This document shows positions 60,465-64,000 of a DNA stretch of 64,000 bases, piece by piece. Both the position numbers and the translations under genes were made by a program. The DNA lies in assembly GCA_021817145.1 (NCBI GenBank), contig JAKAVV010000006.1, forward strand, positions 1-64,000, written 5' to 3'. Source of the stretch: a bacterium. GTDB taxonomy: Bacteria > Vulcanimicrobiota > JABDET01. How positions within the stretch are numbered: position 1 is the stretch's first letter; every line of letters begins with the position of its first letter. Under the pieces are notes generated by a model. The model was not told the origin of the DNA. It saw nothing but the letters and a program-made list of their open reading frames with translations, and searched no databases.

Positions 60465-63400
60465 CTATGATCGGCCTTGATACTTGTTGTAAATATCCAT
60501 AAGGAAATCCTGATCTCTCTTTCCGTAGAGATTGCAAATTTCCTTTGCCAGCTCCGCGGCCTTGTCACCTTGTCTGAAAAGATACTCGACGATTTCACGT
60601 ATGTGCTCCTTGTTATAGTCGGGCGTGAAGTCTTTAAGCATTTCAAGGAAGGCTTTGCCAACGTAGATTGCTGATTGCTGTTTATCCTTTCCCCTGTCCT
60701 TCAGCCTGTTCAGGTACTCGATGAAAAATGGCGAATTGAAATCAATGTGAACATATCGGGCCGACAGCATGAGCCATTTAAAGTTTTCTTTATTGATTTC
60801 CGGCAGAAAAACTGCTAGCTTTCCAAGGTGGGAGAGGATTGCTTGGTCTTCTGAGGTTGGACTGGTTTTAGTTTCGTATTGTTTGTACAAATAACCCCAA
60901 AGGTTTACGATCCGATCTTTCATTTTTCTTTCATCATCTGAAAGGGTGGATTTTGATAGGGTCTCTCTCTGCATCCAGAAAAGGTCGATTAGCATTTTAA
61001 TTTTCTCAGTATCTTTGCTTTGAAGGAGGGAGGAAAGGAAACCATTGTGATTCCCATTGGGAAGTTCCTCAAGCTCAACAAGGTAAGCGCCTGCAATGTG
61101 ATTTACCAAACCCCGAACGGCATCCTTATCTTTGAAGGGGAAGTTGAGAGCTTTTTTGTAATGTTTATTCATTAAGGGGTAAAGTTGTTTTATTGGCTGC
61201 GGAAAAAGGTAGCCCTGCATGAAAGCTGACCAAAGATCATCTTTTAAATCATCATCTTTGAACTTTTTGATTTTTTCTTTTATCCACCCTTCATCCAGGT
61301 AGTAGAGATTCCACATATATTGACCAGCAAGAGTGTAAGCTTCTAAAATCCTTTTTTCCAGTGCCAGATCAAAGCACTCCTTAATCTTGGGAGACCACCG
61401 GACGGTTTTGGTCTTAAGTTTTTCTTTGTTGACGCGTGCGCTGCGTAAGGCAAGAAAAATAAGAGCTGTCAGGATATTCCCTGCTGGAGTGTTCATTGCA
61501 TAGCTTACAGCATCTATGACTTCTTTTTCCTGCTTCACTTGGAGTTTCTCCATTATGAGCAGTAGAATTTCTTGAGCTGATTCCAGGTGCTCAGGAGAAA
61601 AAGCCCACTCGTCTGATTTGGTTCCACCTTGAATAAGCCGACCCACCATGGAAATGATTAAAAGAAGATCAGTATTCCAGAGATTTTTTAACTCAAGTTT
61701 AAATTTACCGTTCCAAAAATCCTCACGATTGATATAGTTCTTAATAAACGAAAGGAGCTTACCCCATTCAAACTGCTTTTCTTTAGATCGCCATGCCTCA
61801 TCAAAGCCCCCAAGGATGGCACGAACCCATACATAAGCAGAATTCAAAAAAACATCTAAATTCTGAATAAAGTATTCAGGCATTTCACGCACCGCTGCCC
61901 TCAGCTCATTGACAAGCCCACCAATGCTGAGATCACCGAATGGATCCTCTGGTTTGAAGTTGGCAAGATAGTTTGCTAAATCTAATGGTGACCTGCTTAG
62001 AATTTCTATTTTCGTCAGCGGTGATTTGCCTGGCCCCACCTGAACGGTACGAGATTCATGCGATGGACGTTTTATGTCCGTCCCTGTTTTTGCTTTGCAT
62101 TCCTCATAAAGTTTTCCAAATTGAGGATCTCTGCTTAGTGCCGAATACCACTTCTGCTTCCATAAGGTTACATATCCCTCTACATTATCCCTAGGAAGGT
62201 ATCGCTGAGGACCTGCTTCTAAAATCTGCTTAACTTGTAGTTTTTGTTTATCGGTAAACTCAGAAACGTGATTTTGAAGGATAGAAAAAAGCTCAACCTC
62301 GAAATCTTGAACATCAAAGATCAACTTACTCTCGGACTGGTTCAAAAAATTCCAGAAAACTTCATTGTAATCATTCCAACATTTGTCAATGACAAATAAA
62401 GCCAAGCGTCGGAAGAAACGATAGGGGTAATCATAACCAAGAAATTTTTCAAAAATTGCCTTGGCTTCTTGAGGAGTCCTTTTGGCTTTTGTTAGAAAAA
62501 TGTCTCTAAGGATTACGGCAAAAATTTCTTTTGTGTCGTCAATAGCTTGTCCGGGATTGCTCTCGAGATCTTTTAGCCAAATAAATGAGTAATCTTGAAA
62601 AAGATTATCATAAAGGCGACCTAAGTGCTTTTTTAAGTCTGTTTGAATAGCTAAGATTAGTTCCTGGTCTGGCTGCAGCGTTTCCAGGGTTCGTTTCCAG
62701 GCTTTCTCCATAAACTCGCTGCCCGTATGGCAATTTTTGATTTCGAGATCAGCGATGGGCGGAGATTCTGGGGGCAAGATATTATCCATGGACAGTTCTT
62801 CTGGAGGACATTCAATGGTTTTTGTTTTTTTTCTAATCTCAATTCTGAAGCTGCCTTCACCGAGATGTCGGCAGGTGAACCAGTATGTGGAGTCACCAAT
62901 GTCTATAGAATCGGCGCTCTTCTCATGCTCCAATGCAAAAATACTTTTTAAACGATTCGCTATGATATAGGCGGCATTAGCCGTGCAGCATTCGCCAATC
63001 TTTTCGGCATTCTTTTGGTTGATAAAAGATTCCCAAAGCCAATAAGGATCAATGAGTGTTTTTACATGTTTTCCCCTGAGAAAAGTCGTGTTGATTTCCT
63101 TTTGAGCTTGAGGGTCTTTGAATAATCTGTACTCCGTAACGTAGTAAAGAATTTTTTCGGCTTTTTCAATATCCTGTGGCGATGGATTATTGCAGAGAAA
63201 TTTCGGCAGAAGTTTTGTCACAATATCCGAGCCTTGGAGGATTGTATCGAACCTAGAATCAAGCCATAGTGGGATCAAATCGATGATCTTGAGGCCAATT
63301 TCATCGTTCGGGATGTTGACAAGGATTTTAACGAAGGAATAGATTATGTAGGGATTATCAAGCTTTCTCTTACTGACTTTTTCAATCAGCGACAACAGCT

Positions 63401-63698
63401 CCTCTATGTACTTTTCATTTCCGGGGGCTGCAAGTTGATCTGAAATTCGCTCCAGATACGGAAGAACATTCCATCTCGGCACGGTAAAATGTCCGGGTCT
63501 ATCCGCAGGCTTTGGTGCAGGGGCATTATTTGGGTCAAAGTAATTTAAAAGTTTCAACGGAACAAACCACTTGAGGTCACTCTTCTTTCTGAAAAAGTAG
63601 TCTTGGTACTCCTCTCTCTTTTCAATGGTATCAAGGATCTCTATTTCTTTTTCGTCTAGGTACTTCTTGAGCTGATCTTTAAGTGCAGCTTCGATCAT
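60465..63698 (-). CDS. Large helical-repeat protein of unknown function
   Basis: A 1077-residue cytoplasmic protein, nearly all alpha-helical, rich in Leu/Trp/Lys and resembling a HEAT/TPR-like solenoid. There is no P-loop, nuclease or helicase motif that I can see. Short recurring features are W-x-W-like turns (WDIHFC absent here; KLKTKTVRWSPKIKECF, LNFPFKDKDAVRGLVNHIAG). It begins 3 bases after the upstream partial gene, with its ribosome site (GATGAGGTG) inside that gene. Size, island context and coupling suggest a defence effector or sensor; this is inference. Confidence 0.72.
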   Translation of the reverse strand: MIEAALKDQLKKYLDEKEIEILDTIEKREEYQDYFFRKKSDLKWFVPLKLLNYFDPNNAPAPKPADRPGHFTVPRWNVLPYLERISDQLAAPGNEKYIEELLSLIEKVSKRKLDNPYIIYSFVKILVNIPNDEIGLKIIDLIPLWLDSRFDTILQGSDIVTKLLPKFLCNNPSPQDIEKAEKILYYVTEYRLFKDPQAQKEINTTFLRGKHVKTLIDPYWLWESFINQKNAEKIGECCTANAAYIIANRLKSIFALEHEKSADSIDIGDSTYWFTCRHLGEGSFRIEIRKKTKTIECPPEELSMDNILPPESPPIADLEIKNCHTGSEFMEKAWKRTLETLQPDQELILAIQTDLKKHLGRLYDNLFQDYSFIWLKDLESNPGQAIDDTKEIFAVILRDIFLTKAKRTPQEAKAIFEKFLGYDYPYRFFRRLALFVIDKCWNDYNEVFWNFLNQSESKLIFDVQDFEVELFSILQNHVSEFTDKQKLQVKQILEAGPQRYLPRDNVEGYVTLWKQKWYSALSRDPQFGKLYEECKAKTGTDIKRPSHESRTVQVGPGKSPLTKIEILSRSPLDLANYLANFKPEDPFGDLSIGGLVNELRAAVREMPEYFIQNLDVFLNSAYVWVRAILGGFDEAWRSKEKQFEWGKLLSFIKNYINREDFWNGKFKLELKNLWNTDLLLIISMVGRLIQGGTKSDEWAFSPEHLESAQEILLLIMEKLQVKQEKEVIDAVSYAMNTPAGNILTALIFLALRSARVNKEKLKTKTVRWSPKIKECFDLALEKRILEAYTLAGQYMWNLYYLDEGWIKEKIKKFKDDDLKDDLWSAFMQGYLFPQPIKQLYPLMNKHYKKALNFPFKDKDAVRGLVNHIAGAYLVELEELPNGNHNGFLSSLLQSKDTEKIKMLIDLFWMQRETLSKSTLSDDERKMKDRIVNLWGYLYKQYETKTSPTSEDQAILSHLGKLAVFLPEINKENFKWLMLSARYVHIDFNSPFFIEYLNRLKDRGKDKQQSAIYVGKAFLEMLKDFTPDYNKEHIREIVEYLFRQGDKAAELAKEICNLYGKRDQDFLMDIYNKYQGRS

Positions 63699-63701
63699 TA
63701 T

Positions 63702-64000
63702 TCACACCTCATCGATGTCTTTAAAAACCTTGAGGGTTTCGGGAGTGTACTCATGAATTTTCGCGCGCAGGGAACTCAGGACGTCCGAGAGGCGCTCGTA
63801 TCCGTCATAGTCAATAAAGTAAGGTATCGTTTCAACCGAAAATATTTTGAAAAAATCCTTCTCGACGTTAAATTTCGCTAAGTCTTTTGTGTAGATCGGG
63901 GTAAGTAGGAAATGCCTTGATTGGATGATTTCTTTATCCTGGGCATCAAGCGAGAGGAAGATGTTCTGCAGGATTTCATATTCGCTTAGGCTGTAACCGA
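63702..64000 (-). CDS. Partial protein, possibly SIR2-like C-terminus
   Basis: The C-terminal 98 codons of a gene running off the window; its stop is at 63702-63704. The visible end reads YEILQNIFLSLDAQDKEIIQ, then FLLTPIYTKDLAKFNVEKDF and FKIFSVETIPYFIDYDGYER. The pattern of a position-defining strand, 'IPYFIDYDGY' and a final helix resembles the end of SIR2-type NADase domains in defence proteins, but the catalytic part is outside the window. It is translationally coupled to the 1077-residue gene. Confidence 0.5.
   Translation of the reverse strand, partial: GYSLSEYEILQNIFLSLDAQDKEIIQSRHFLLTPIYTKDLAKFNVEKDFFKIFSVETIPYFIDYDGYERLSDVLSSLRAKIHEYTPETLKVFKDIDEV

Noticed and set aside
1-64000. 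tRNA, rRNA, riboswitch and CRISPR genes
   Set aside because: I looked in the intergenic gaps and saw no cloverleaf with a TTC/CCA-type end, no rRNA core and no conserved riboswitch core; an algorithmic search would be more reliable.

Overview
The window is one bacterial chromosome segment of low to moderate GC. It starts on a conserved housekeeping core (tuf, rpmG, secE, nusG, rplK, rplA, pyrG) and ends in a more GC-rich accessory island. The gene set (HemA/HemB/HemC C5-pathway tetrapyrrole synthesis, a CcsA/HemX-type cytochrome c assembly protein, hopanoid side-chain genes, lipoboxes, CheC/CheD-type chemotaxis) suggests a free-living bacterium with cytochromes and hopanoids. EF-Tu carries a four-cysteine insertion in its G domain. 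I cannot name the phylum from sequence alone; an uncultured lineage near Nitrospirota or similar deep groups is a guess.

Region 1 (1-7.9 kb, + strand): translation, transcription and Sec genes in near-operonic order, but rplJ/rplL/rpoB do not follow rplA. Instead come a small unknown gene, a metallo-beta-lactamase-fold hydrolase, CTP synthase and three envelope genes. Region 2 (7.9-19.7 kb, - strand): a seven-gene operon of secreted proteins containing a 2.26-kb tandem duplication (an NPCBM-type protein plus a carboxypeptidase-regulatory-like protein, two copies). It is followed by a mosaic in which a second tandem duplication around a DUF4143 ATPase has decayed by reciprocal loss, leaving HEPN/MNT scraps. 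Region 3 (19.7-26 kb): a cytochrome c lipoprotein, the hopanoid genes hpnA-hpnG-hpnI with a GT39-type transferase, and guaB. Region 4 (26-34 kb): a PI3/4-kinase-like protein, two Vgb/NHL beta-propeller proteins, a triple-domain protein with polyproline linkers, an MNT/HEPN pair, and a lipoprotein-like protein with seven 60-bp repeats.

Region 5 (34-39.2 kb, - strand): menG/ubiE, hemA, ccsA/hemX, hemC, a zinc-ribbon response regulator and birA, mostly with overlapping ends. Region 6 (39.3-47.2 kb, + strand): a complete chemotaxis operon (soluble MCP, degenerate receiver-HTH-CheW fusion, CheA, CheY, CheC/X-like, CheD, CheB, CheR) converging on mfd. Region 7 (47.1-52.9 kb, - strand): mfd, a glycerophosphodiester phosphodiesterase, hemB and two TPR genes separated by a 125-bp duplication scar.

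Region 8 (52.95-64 kb) looks like a defence/mobile island. It holds an AbiEi/AbiEii-type pair with a consensus promoter flanked by two matching palindromes, a frameshifted ParE toxin with its antitoxin, IS3 orfA remnants, an unrecognised two-gene cassette whose larger protein ends in a HEPN-like R-x4-H motif, an excisionase-like HTH gene, a small unknown gene plus DUF1828/DUF1829 cassette with a decayed duplicate, and a 1077-residue helical protein translationally coupled to an upstream gene cut by the window edge. The two unrecognised cassettes at 56.6-58.5 kb and 60.5-64 kb are the best candidates for undescribed systems.
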